Made by a program: the position numbers and the translations under genes. From positions 3,162,001-3,226,000 of the forward strand of contig OZ243957.1 in the NCBI GenBank assembly GCA_965214585.1: DNA of 64,000 nucleotides. Direction: 5' to 3'. The stretch is from JAHCHG01 sp965214585 (lineage in GTDB: Bacteria; Acidobacteriota; Blastocatellia; Pyrinomonadales; Pyrinomonadaceae). Shown one piece after another: positions 56,114 through 64,000 of the stretch (within the stretch, counting starts at the first letter, position 1; each line of letters starts with the position of its first letter). The notes beneath the pieces were generated by a model, which saw nothing but the letters and a program-made list of their open reading frames with translations, was not told the DNA's origin and did not search any database.

Positions 56114-57661
56114 ATGAAAAAGAAATTTTTACTGTTATTATTTATTTTCGGCTTGATGAACGCGGGTTTTGCCGAAACTTTCGGCAGAACAGACTTGAAT
56201 ACTGTTTTTACTGCGCCGCCCGCGCCTGTTTTTTCCGATGCCGAGCGTCAAAATGAATTACAAAAACGACGCGAAAATGTTTTTGCAAAAATGCAGGACA
56301 AAAGTATTATGATCTTGTTCAGCGCAGACCGCAAAATTTATGCGAATGACGTTGAATTTTATTATCGTCAGGAAAATAATCTTTTTTATTTGACCAATTT
56401 GAAACAAAATGGCGCGACACTTGTTTTGACGAAAAACGCTGGAGAAAATCGTGCGATTTTGTTTTTACCGAAACGCAATCCGCAGGCGGAAGTTTGGAAC
56501 GGGCGAATGTATTCAAACGAGGAAGCCGAGAGAATTTCGGGCATCAAAACGATTGTTGACCGGAGCGAGTTGGACGAATTTATTGCTGCTTTTACATCGA
56601 AAACCGAATTTATTTCGACAGGTGAAGTGAAAATTCCAAACGGATTGGAAACGGTTTATTTACTGTCGCCGCAGCCGACGCGAGGCAGAATTTCGTTGAC
56701 CGAATATCCGCAGGAAAAGGAATTTGCTCAAACATTGTCGGGTTACAAAATCGAAAACGCGCAGCCGATCTTCGCCGAATTGCGTCTTGTAAAATCGCCG
56801 ATGGAGATAAAATTGGTTCAACACGCGATTGATATTACGACGGAAGCGATTATGCGGGCGATGAAAACGGTTGATAAAACGAATTGGGAATATGAAACGC
56901 AGGCGGAGATCGAATATACTTTTCGCCGTCGAAACGCTGATTTTTGGGGCTTTCCGTCAATCGTCGGCTGCGGCGCGAACGCAACGACCTTGCATTATGT
57001 CGAATCGCAGGGCGAATGCAAAAAAGGCGATTTGATTTTGATGGACATTGGCGCAGAATACGAACATTATTCGGCGGATATAACAAGAACTTTTCCCGTC
57101 AGCGGCAAGTTTACAAAAGAGCAAGCCGACATTTACAAAATCGTTTACGACGCGCAAAACGCGGCGGCGAAAGCCGTCAAACCGGGCGCGAGATTTAACG
57201 AATCGAGCAACGCGGCGAGAGCGCACGCGATCAACGAATTGGTAAAAATCGGTTTGATAACCGCCGCCGACGCGACTTTTCAGATGGATTTTAACGGGCA
57301 GCTTATCAATTATCCGCAATATATGCTGTGGTATCTGCACGACTCGAAGCATTGGCTCGGAATGAACGTCCACGATGTCGGCGGCGGCGGCGAAACAATT
57401 CTGAAAGAAGGAATGATTTTTACGAACGAGCCGGGAATCTACATACGCGCCGACGCGCTCGATTTTATTCCCGACACGCCCGCGAACAAAGCGTTTTTGG
57501 CGAAAATTCGTTTCGCGTTTGAGAAATATAAAAACATCGGAGTTCGCATTGAAGACGATTTGCTCGTAACCAAAACGGGCGTTGAATGGATGACGAAAAA
57601 ACTGCCGCGTTCGATAAAGGAGATTGAAGATGTTATGAAAAATACTTCAATGGAAAAGTAA
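56114..57661 (+). CDS. Xaa-Pro aminopeptidase (M24B), secreted
   Basis: A protein of about 515 residues with a Sec signal peptide (MKKKFLLLLFIFGLMNAGFAE). An N-terminal creatinase-like domain (to about 230) is followed by the pita-bread fold with the metal ligands LILMDIGAEYEHYSADITRTFPV (two Asp), the His in MNVHDVGG, the Glu in FTNEPGIYI, and the Glu in VRIEDD. It removes N-terminal residues before proline, probably in the periplasm. GGAGAAGGAA just upstream fixes the ATG at 56114. Confidence 0.93.
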   Translation: MKKKFLLLLFIFGLMNAGFAETFGRTDLNTVFTAPPAPVFSDAERQNELQKRRENVFAKMQDKSIMILFSADRKIYANDVEFYYRQENNLFYLTNLKQNGATLVLTKNAGENRAILFLPKRNPQAEVWNGRMYSNEEAERISGIKTIVDRSELDEFIAAFTSKTEFISTGEVKIPNGLETVYLLSPQPTRGRISLTEYPQEKEFAQTLSGYKIENAQPIFAELRLVKSPMEIKLVQHAIDITTEAIMRAMKTVDKTNWEYETQAEIEYTFRRRNADFWGFPSIVGCGANATTLHYVESQGECKKGDLILMDIGAEYEHYSADITRTFPVSGKFTKEQADIYKIVYDAQNAAAKAVKPGARFNESSNAARAHAINELVKIGLITAADATFQMDFNGQLINYPQYMLWYLHDSKHWLGMNVHDVGGGGETILKEGMIFTNEPGIYIRADALDFIPDTPANKAFLAKIRFAFEKYKNIGVRIEDDLLVTKTGVEWMTKKLPRSIKEIEDVMKNTSMEK

Positions 57662-57815
57662 ACTGTAAACTAAATACCTTCAATTTCCAGGATTTGAAAG
57701 TGTTTAATTGTTGCGGCATACGGATTTAAACTCACGGAAACATACTAAACAATTGACTTACAGCAAGAAAAAAGTTAAATAAATATATTAAATAATTTTT
57801 TTTGGGAGAGAAACA

Positions 57816-58469
57816 ATGAAACAAATTTTTATTTTATTTATTTTGACTTTTTTCGTAGCCGCCGCCTGCGCTTTAAAGGCTGAAAACAAAGAAAACGATT
57901 CTTCGGGCGTTTCGCAAACTTCGGGCAAAACCGAAATTGAAGAAAAAGAAAGCGATTCGGTGATAGAAACGGACAAAACCGCCGTTTCGGAAAAGTCCGG
58001 CGAACTGAAAAAGGCTGACGATCAGGCGAAAAACGAGTGCTTGAAGGCGAAACTTTACGGAATGGAAATTGACGCAAAACAAACCTTTCCGATAGATTTC
58101 GCGCCGTTTCAAAAAAGCTGTTTTGTAACTTTTCACGAGCCGGATTTTGACGATCCGCCGCTTGGCGAAAAGTTTTATATTTTCAAGGACGGTAAGCAGA
58201 TTTTCGAGTTTCCCGATCAGAATCAAGCCCCTAATTATACGGTGAAAGCCGTTTCGTTTCAGGATTTAAACGGCGACAATTTGCAGGAAACGATTGTCGT
58301 CGGAAGCGTCGGCGAAAAGGGCGGAACTTATTATACGAGTCAGGTTTTCGTCAACAACGGCAAGACCTTTACAACCGATGCGGACGCGAATATGAAGCTC
58401 GACGATTTAACGAAAATCAAGGATATTACCGATTTTGTCAAGAAAAACAAAAGCACTTTCTTCCCGTAA
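57816..58469 (+). CDS. Hypothetical lipoprotein
   Basis: A 217-residue protein with a lipobox (hydrophobic helix ending VAAAC, C18). A Glu/Lys/Ser-rich linker runs to about 75. The globular part (80-217) includes FDDPPLGEKFYIFKDGKQIF and FQDLNGDNLQETIVVGS, the latter an Asp-rich loop like a calcium-binding or FG-GAP turn. GGGAGAG precedes the ATG. It overlaps the next gene by 35 bases. Function unknown; membrane-anchored. Confidence 0.65.
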   Translation: MKQIFILFILTFFVAAACALKAENKENDSSGVSQTSGKTEIEEKESDSVIETDKTAVSEKSGELKKADDQAKNECLKAKLYGMEIDAKQTFPIDFAPFQKSCFVTFHEPDFDDPPLGEKFYIFKDGKQIFEFPDQNQAPNYTVKAVSFQDLNGDNLQETIVVGSVGEKGGTYYTSQVFVNNGKTFTTDADANMKLDDLTKIKDITDFVKKNKSTFFP

Positions 58470-59427
58470 CGAAAACGCGAATCTGCCGCTTGTCATCGTC
58501 AATCCGAAATCGGCGGGCGGTTCGACGCGCTCAAATTGGGCGCAGACCGCCTCGGATTTACGGGCGCACTTCGGCGCGTTTCAAGTCGCGTTTACAAAAC
58601 AGCAGGGCGACGGAATAATTTTAGCGCAAAACGCAGCCCGTTCGGGCAGAAAATTTATCATCGCGTGCGGCGGCGACGGCACGATCAACGAAGTCGTCAA
58701 CGGAATTTTGTTGTCAAAAGGCGATGTCGAATTCGGCGTAATGCCTTCGGGAACGGGCGGCGATTTTCGGCGGACGATCAAAATGTCCGCCAATTCGCGC
58801 GATGCCGCAAGGGAATTGCGCGAAGGCAAAACAAAACTCGTTGACGTTGGAAAAGTCGGCTTTACGGATTTTCAAAACGAAAAAATTTCGCGTTATTTTT
58901 TAAATGTTTCGAGTTTCGGCTTGAGCGCGTCAATCAACGAGCGCGTCAAAAAACCTAATTTGCTTCGCTGGCTTCCCGCAAATGCCGTGCGCGGAAAAGC
59001 AAATTTTGCACTCTCGACATTTCAGGAAGTTTTAGAAAACGATTTTTTGACCGTTCGCGTAAAACTCGACGACAAAGCCGAAAAAACTTTGCAGACAATA
59101 AATTTCGCCGTCGCCAATTCCCGTTTTTTCGGCGGCGGAATGAAAATCGCACCCGACGCAAAACTAAATGACGGATTTTTCGACGTGATAAACATCGGCG
59201 ACATCAACACGGCGAAGATTTTATTAAACGCTTGGAAACTCTATGAAGGTTCACATCTCGATTTAAAAGAAGTAAAATCAACTTTAGCCAAACGAATCGA
59301 AGTTTCTTTAGTAAATGAATCGGAAGATATTTTTATCGAAACCGACGGTGAATTGCCGGGAAAATTGCCCGCGATTTATGAGATTTTGCCGAAAGCATTA
59401 AAAGTTCGCGTTCCGAAATTAGTCTGA
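58435..59427 (+). CDS. Diacylglycerol kinase-like lipid kinase
   Basis: A 330-residue protein with LVIVNPKSAGG (about 19-29), FIIACGGDGTINEVVNG (GGDGT nucleotide-binding motif), MPSGTGGDFRR and a C-terminal domain with FAVANSRFFGGGMKIAPDAKLNDG. These define the DagK/YegS/LCB5 family, which phosphorylates diacylglycerol or related lipids. No ATG is available; TTG 58435, within the previous gene, is the best start. It ends one base before palindrome family B. Confidence 0.88.
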   Translation: MSRKTKALSSRNENANLPLVIVNPKSAGGSTRSNWAQTASDLRAHFGAFQVAFTKQQGDGIILAQNAARSGRKFIIACGGDGTINEVVNGILLSKGDVEFGVMPSGTGGDFRRTIKMSANSRDAARELREGKTKLVDVGKVGFTDFQNEKISRYFLNVSSFGLSASINERVKKPNLLRWLPANAVRGKANFALSTFQEVLENDFLTVRVKLDDKAEKTLQTINFAVANSRFFGGGMKIAPDAKLNDGFFDVINIGDINTAKILLNAWKLYEGSHLDLKEVKSTLAKRIEVSLVNESEDIFIETDGELPGKLPAIYEILPKALKVRVPKLV

Positions 59428-59538
59428 CGGAACGCCGTCCATCTTGGCGGCAATGAGCGCGATAGCGCGAAAACCAATTATTACAGTATTTTTTACGCCG
59501 CTTGCGCGACGTTTGCCGCCAAGATGGACGGCGTTCCG
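59428..59538. repeat. Palindromic repeat family B, complete copy
   Basis: Arms 59428-59453 and 59513-59538 are perfect 26-base reverse complements beginning CGGAACGCCGTCCATCTTGG. The 59-base loop holds smaller GCGCGATAGCGC-type hairpins. The element begins directly after the lipid kinase stop and ends 16 bases before the next start. Half-copies lie at about 20097-20150 and 55810-55857. Confidence 0.85.
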
Positions 59539-59554
59539 TTATTTAAATTTATTT

Positions 59555-62338
59555 ATGAACAACTCATTTTGCCAACAATTTGCGACAACCGCCGAAGCTA
59601 ATTCAAATAAATTAGCGATGAAAACAATCGGCGTGGAAGGCTCGGAATACACTTACGGCGAAATGCTCGATGCGATTCGGAGCATTGCTTTTCGACTGGA
59701 AAATGAAGGCATCGAATTTGGCGACCGCGTGGCTTTGATCGCGGAAAATCATCCGCGCTGGGCGATTTGTTATTTCGGCATTCTGTTTCGCGGCGCGGTT
59801 TGCGTTCCGATTGATCCGCACGGCGAGATTGAAACGATTACGAATTTTTTTGAAAATTCCGAAACGAAAATGGCGTTTATCGGCGAAGAATTTAAGCAGG
59901 AATTTCAAAAGATAGAAGAGAATCTCGGTAGAAAAGTTCCCGCCGTCGTTTTGCAGGACAATCAAACGACAAACGGATTTGAAAATTTTTCCGATTGGGC
60001 GAAAACTGAAAGACCGAGCGATTTTGATAAACAACCGCTTCCCGCCAAGCCCGAAGACCTTGCGCTTTTGATGTATACCTCTGGAACGACGGGCAAACCG
60101 AAAGGCGTTGCGCTCACGCACGGGAATATTTTTTACGAAACGAACGGTTGTCAGGAAGTGATGAATATCTCCGAAAACGAAGTGGTTTTAAGCGTTCTGC
60201 CGCTGTTTCACGTTTTCGCGCAAGTCGTCAATCTGTGGGTTATTGCCAGCATCGGCGGGACGATTTGCTACGTCGAAGAACTCACGCCGGGCGAACTTGA
60301 AAAGGCTTTTAAGACCGGCGAAATCACGCTTTTAACGGGCGTTCCGCGTATATGGTATCTGTTTCACAAAAAAGTTTTCGACAAAGTTAAAAACGAATCA
60401 AAAGCCGTGCAGACGCTTTTCGCGCAGATGCTCAAGACGAATTATTTTCTGCGAAAAAATTTCAACGTCAATCTCGGCAAAAAATTCTTCTCAAAAGTTC
60501 ACGACGGTTTTGGCGGAAATCTGGACGTGACAATTTCCGCCGGTTCGCGTTTTGACGAGAAGATCGCCAAGGATTATTACGCGCTCGGCTTTTCGATGAT
60601 TCAAGGCTACGGTTTGACCGAAACTTCCGGCGCGGTTACGTCAACGCGCTTTGAAGATAACGTCGTCGGTTCGGTTGGAAAGCCCGTAAATTATGCCGAA
60701 GTCAAACTCGGCTCACCACGCGAAGACGGCGCGGGCGAAGTTTTGATAAAAGGAAAAATGGTTTTCGGCGGCTATTATAAAAACGAGGAAGCGACGAAAG
60801 AAGCGTTTACGAAAGACGGCTGGTTTAAGTCGGGCGATCTTGGAAAATTTGATGAAAACGGACATCTTTTTATCGTCGGACGCTCGAAAGACGTGATTGT
60901 TTTGCCGTCGGGAAAAAATATTCATCCCGAAGATTTGGAAGTTCATTATTCTAAAAGTCCGCTGGTCGAGGAAATTTGCGTGCTTGGCGTAAAAGACGAA
61001 AGCTCGGATATGGCGGGCGCGGAAAAATTGGTCGCCGCCGTCGTTCCCGATTTTGAGTATTTGAAGGCGAACAACATCGCCAATTCGCGCGAAGCCGTGC
61101 GTTACGATCTGGAAGGTTTGGGGCGCGAACTGCCTGAATATCAACGAGTTAGAGATTATTTCGTCCGCGCCGAACCTCTGCCGAGAACGGCGACGAGAAA
61201 AATAAAACGATTTGAAGTTGCGAAGGAAATTGCCGAAGGGAAGTTTGCTTCGAGCGAACTGAAGGCGACGAAAAAATGGGAATTAAACGGCGAAAGCAGT
61301 AAATTAATTGAATCGAACGCCGGAAAAGCGGTTGTTTCGGCAATCGAGCAGAATACGAAAGACGTTGAAACAATTCATCCCGAAATGAATCTCGAAATTG
61401 ATCTGGGACTCGATTCGCTTTCACGCGCCGAAGTTTTCGCGTCGCTCGAAAACGCCTTTTCCATTGAATTTGAAACCGACGAAGCGGCGCAGGCTTTGAC
61501 CGTCGGCGAAGTTATCAAATTAACCGAAAAAGAAGCGGGCGAAACGGCTTCGGCGGAAATCGTCCCGACAGATTTTAATTGGGGAAAAATCGTCCGCGAA
61601 GCCGACGAAAATTTACCCGAAATTCAAGGAGCATTGGAGAAAAGAACATTTGTAACGGCTTTTTTGGTCGTTGTTTTCAAAAGTTTTTCGCTCATTTCAA
61701 AACTACTTTTCGGCTTAGAGATCAAAGGCGCGGAAAAATTCAACAAAATGAAACGCCCGTTTTTGATCTGCCCGAATCATCAGAGTTTTCTTGATCCGTT
61801 TCTCGTTTCGTCCGCATCGTCTTACGAACTTTTGCGAAATACATTTGCCGTCGGCGCGACACAATTTTTTAACAGCAGTTTTATGCGGTTTATCGCCCGA
61901 ATCTTGAACGTCGTGCCGATTGATCTCGATATGCAGCTTTTGCGCTCGATGAAAGCGGGCGCAGTCGGCTTAAAACACGGCAAAGCACTTCTTATTTTTC
62001 CCGAAGGCGAGCGCGGTTTTGATGGCGAACTGCTTCCGTTCCGCAAAGGCGCGGCGATTTTAGCCGCCGAACTCGATGTGCCGATAATTCCCGTCGCCAT
62101 TGACGGCGCGTATAAAGTCTGGGGCAGAAAGTCGAAAAATATCAGCTTTTCAAAAATCAAAATCCAATTCGGCGAGCCGTTTTTGCCGAAAGAAGTTATC
62201 GGGAAGAAATCAGCAGTCAGAAAGCAAAATTCGGAGATTTCGGATAGCGCGGTTTCAAATGAAGAAAAATACGAAGCCGTTACCGAACATTTGAAAGCTG
62301 AAATCGAGAAGATGATCGAGAAAATGCGTAATGAATAA
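59555..62338 (+). CDS. Fused acyl-activating enzyme, acyl carrier domain and acyltransferase (Aas-like)
   Basis: A 927-residue three-part protein. The AMP-binding acyl-CoA/ACP synthetase (about 1-540) has LMYTSGTTGKPKGVALTHGN (about 174), GYGLTETSGAVTS, and GWFKSGDLG. A phosphopantetheine-carrier domain (about 585-660) has LGLDSLSRAEV with the attachment Ser near 621. A PlsC-type 1-acylglycerophosphate acyltransferase (about 690-900) has NHQSFLDPF (HxxxxD near 742) and FPEGERG. It likely activates free fatty acids and transfers them to lysophospholipids. ATG 59555 is chosen; a longer frame would run through the palindrome. Confidence 0.9.
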   Translation: MNNSFCQQFATTAEANSNKLAMKTIGVEGSEYTYGEMLDAIRSIAFRLENEGIEFGDRVALIAENHPRWAICYFGILFRGAVCVPIDPHGEIETITNFFENSETKMAFIGEEFKQEFQKIEENLGRKVPAVVLQDNQTTNGFENFSDWAKTERPSDFDKQPLPAKPEDLALLMYTSGTTGKPKGVALTHGNIFYETNGCQEVMNISENEVVLSVLPLFHVFAQVVNLWVIASIGGTICYVEELTPGELEKAFKTGEITLLTGVPRIWYLFHKKVFDKVKNESKAVQTLFAQMLKTNYFLRKNFNVNLGKKFFSKVHDGFGGNLDVTISAGSRFDEKIAKDYYALGFSMIQGYGLTETSGAVTSTRFEDNVVGSVGKPVNYAEVKLGSPREDGAGEVLIKGKMVFGGYYKNEEATKEAFTKDGWFKSGDLGKFDENGHLFIVGRSKDVIVLPSGKNIHPEDLEVHYSKSPLVEEICVLGVKDESSDMAGAEKLVAAVVPDFEYLKANNIANSREAVRYDLEGLGRELPEYQRVRDYFVRAEPLPRTATRKIKRFEVAKEIAEGKFASSELKATKKWELNGESSKLIESNAGKAVVSAIEQNTKDVETIHPEMNLEIDLGLDSLSRAEVFASLENAFSIEFETDEAAQALTVGEVIKLTEKEAGETASAEIVPTDFNWGKIVREADENLPEIQGALEKRTFVTAFLVVVFKSFSLISKLLFGLEIKGAEKFNKMKRPFLICPNHQSFLDPFLVSSASSYELLRNTFAVGATQFFNSSFMRFIARILNVVPIDLDMQLLRSMKAGAVGLKHGKALLIFPEGERGFDGELLPFRKGAAILAAELDVPIIPVAIDGAYKVWGRKSKNISFSKIKIQFGEPFLPKEVIGKKSAVRKQNSEISDSAVSNEEKYEAVTEHLKAEIEKMIEKMRNE

Positions 62339-62366
62339 TTCTGTTTTTCACATTCAAGGCAGGCTT

Positions 62367-64000
62367 TCAGCGTTTGCTTTCTATTTGCGCGATCTGCGTT
62401 TGAATCTTTTCAATTAATTTATCGTCGGTTGCGGGCAAACTTTCGTCGGCTTTCATTTGCATCATCAACTCCAAACTTTTCTCGTGCCATTTCAAGGCTT
62501 TATTCAGATTTTCCGTTTTGTCGGATTCTTCTGCGGCGAGAAGATAAGTTTCGCCGATAATTTGCGATACGACGGCAATTTCTCTCGTAACTTTGTTGTC
62601 GTTCGGGTCTGAAACTGCCAATTTTTTATATTCGTTCAGCGCGTTTTGGAAACTTTTCTCCGAACCGGCGAAATTTTTCATCGTAGCCTGCGCGTAACCC
62701 ATCCTTTTGAAAGTGTTGGCAATATCAAAGCGTATGTTAAAATTTTTTTCGTCAGCCGCCGCGATTTCCTGCTGAAATTTGAGTGCTTTTCTGATGTTGG
62801 CAAGCGCGGATTCGCCTTTTCCGATACTGTCGAGCGCGTCGCCGACTTTGTTATAGCTTAATGCGAGATCGCGTTTTGCCGAAACATTTTCGGGATCGGC
62901 ATTTGCCGTATTTTTCGCCAGTTCGAGAGCTTTTTCGTAATATTTCAGACTTTCGCCGTATTTCTCCAAATCCATATAAACTTCGCCCGCCTTTAAGTTT
63001 GCCGTCCACAGCGATTTGCGGAAAAGTATATTGTTCGGGTTGCGCCCGACAAGCGGCTCGATCATTTCCGAACCTTTTAGAATTTCCTTTAAACCTTTTT
63101 CCGGTTTTCCCTGCCAAGAATATGCGTCGCCGATGTGAACGTATGTGTCGGCTAGTTTGTGGATGATTTCTTCGCCGGAAGAATCCGCTTGATTCGTTTT
63201 TCTCAGGATTTCCTGTGCCGAATAGTAATACTTGAGCGCGTCGTCATATTGACTATTCCAGAAAAATGTTCTGCCCAGAGCAAATTCGGCGGAAGCCAGA
63301 GCAATTTGCGCCTTTTGCAGATCGGGCGGATTTTGGCTGATAATTTCCTTTTGCCAACCAACCGCCTGCCGATAGTTTTCTACGGCTTTTTTAACTTCTC
63401 CGGTTGAAAACAACACATCGCCGATAAGCTGCGAATTTTTAGCGAGTTCGGCTTTCAGTTCGATATTATCCTTGTTATTTTCAAAGAGTTTTGTGCGAAT
63501 CGCTCCGGCTTTTTGGTAACTTTCGAGTGCGCCTTTGGTGTCGCCGATATTTGCCTTCAGCACATTTCCCTGCACGTCGCCGACTTTTTCGTAAGCGGCG
63601 GCGAGTTCTCTCTGCAATTCGGGATTTTCGCCCGCGTCAATTGATAAAGCGTCCAGATATTTTAAGGCGCGTTTGACGAGAAGTTCCTTGGCTCTGGTCG
63701 AACCGGGCAGGTTTTCGATTTCCGGCGTGATCTCGAACAAAAAGGAGTTTGCCAATTCGCGCACTTCATTAAAACGCTTTTCCGCCTTTGCTCGTTCGGC
63801 TTGCGCCGCACGCGCCTGCCACAGAGTCGCAATCAAACCGCCGAAAATCGCCAGCAAAATCAATGCAGCGGCGGTTACGGCTAAACTGTTTCGTTTGATA
63901 AATTTTCCGGCGCGGTAAGAAAAAGTATCGGGACGCGCTGAAACCGGCAAGCCGTTTTGATGACGTTTGATGTCTTCGGCAAACAATCCGGCGGTAGCGT
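62367..64000 (-). CDS. TPR-rich C-terminal part of a probable Ser/Thr kinase, N-terminus off the right edge
   Basis: The frame is open to the end of the window (544 codons seen). The first visible residues, ATAGLFAEDIKRHQNGLPVSARPDTFSYRAGKF, match the segment that closes the kinase domain in acidobacterial protein kinases. One transmembrane helix follows (about LAVTAAALILLAIFGGLIATLW). The extracytoplasmic part is at least eight TPR units, such as EKVGDVQGNVLKANIGDTKG, YYEKALELAKNTANADPENV and NALNEYKKLAVSDPNDN. Kinase identity is inferred because the catalytic domain is outside the window. Confidence 0.8.
   Translation of the reverse strand, partial: ATAGLFAEDIKRHQNGLPVSARPDTFSYRAGKFIKRNSLAVTAAALILLAIFGGLIATLWQARAAQAERAKAEKRFNEVRELANSFLFEITPEIENLPGSTRAKELLVKRALKYLDALSIDAGENPELQRELAAAYEKVGDVQGNVLKANIGDTKGALESYQKAGAIRTKLFENNKDNIELKAELAKNSQLIGDVLFSTGEVKKAVENYRQAVGWQKEIISQNPPDLQKAQIALASAEFALGRTFFWNSQYDDALKYYYSAQEILRKTNQADSSGEEIIHKLADTYVHIGDAYSWQGKPEKGLKEILKGSEMIEPLVGRNPNNILFRKSLWTANLKAGEVYMDLEKYGESLKYYEKALELAKNTANADPENVSAKRDLALSYNKVGDALDSIGKGESALANIRKALKFQQEIAAADEKNFNIRFDIANTFKRMGYAQATMKNFAGSEKSFQNALNEYKKLAVSDPNDNKVTREIAVVSQIIGETYLLAAEESDKTENLNKALKWHEKSLELMMQMKADESLPATDDKLIEKIQTQIAQIESKR

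Noticed and set aside
59444..59554. N-terminal extension of the fused acyl-activating enzyme
   Set aside because: It reads through palindrome family B. ATG 59555 begins the conserved domain.

Overview
This 64 kb window looks like bacterial chromosome from a Gram-negative member of the Acidobacteriota, most likely Blastocatellia/Pyrinomonadaceae-like. This is an inference from gene content: an Asp/Gly-rich FG-GAP (VCBS) surface protein ending in DGDG-type repeats, a Ser/Thr-kinase-type protein with a TPR tail, lipobox lipoproteins, a PilX/PilW/PilV/FimT minor-pilin operon, and abundant short intergenic repeats. No rRNA or marker gene fixes the taxonomy. There is one tRNA (Arg, CCG) and no CRISPR array.

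Layout. 1-4748 (minus): minor pilin operon FimT-PilV-PilW-PilX, running off the left edge. 4990-11684 (plus): a cell-wall growth and phospho-signalling cluster (FHA/DUF3662 protein, penicillin-binding protein, RodA/FtsW, PP2C phosphatase) ordered much like the actinobacterial fhaA/pbpA/rodA/pstP locus. 11.7-22.5 kb (minus): housekeeping and hypothetical genes (SpoU methyltransferase, tRNA-Arg, two cyclophilins, dtd, Cof-type HAD phosphatase, BrnT/BrnA toxin-antitoxin, mltG, an epimerase, a RCK potassium channel). 22.8-25.6 kb (plus): a class A PBP. 25.8-28.9 kb (minus): the FG-GAP protein.

29.0-34.8 kb (minus) is the most unusual region. One full-length 598-residue protein with a C-terminal ADP-ribosyltransferase (ART) domain is followed by a row of N-terminally truncated copies (orphan tips). 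Each ART tip is followed by one or two members of a family of 61-67-residue acidic proteins sharing NPEKYSFPIGMDDEGN. The only tip with a different toxin domain, now carrying an in-frame stop, is followed by a different, CdiI-like small gene. This is the organisation of a polymorphic toxin/immunity array, and the small acidic family is a candidate ART-immunity family.

35-50 kb: prolyl oligopeptidase, a small secreted protein made of seven G(L/M)LLSD repeats, M48 protease, RlmD, LOG, FabI, PfkB kinase, MTA phosphorylase, then a small defence operon (N4-type DNA methyltransferase, PD-(D/E)XK-like nuclease, and a nucleotidyltransferase with a small partner). 50-64 kb: secreted hypotheticals, an MBL-fold hydrolase, a parvulin, the methylmalonyl-CoA epimerase/MeaB pair, aminopeptidase P, a lipid kinase, a fused acyl-activating enzyme/ACP/acyltransferase, and the TPR part of a kinase running off the right edge.

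Two classes of repeat punctuate the window. Large perfect or nested palindromes (five families) abut stop codons. Degenerate heptanucleotide tandem repeats (units such as GTAAATA, AGTGAAT, GGATAAT) sit at gene ends, often as inverted pairs. One such array lies in frame inside the MBL-fold hydrolase gene.
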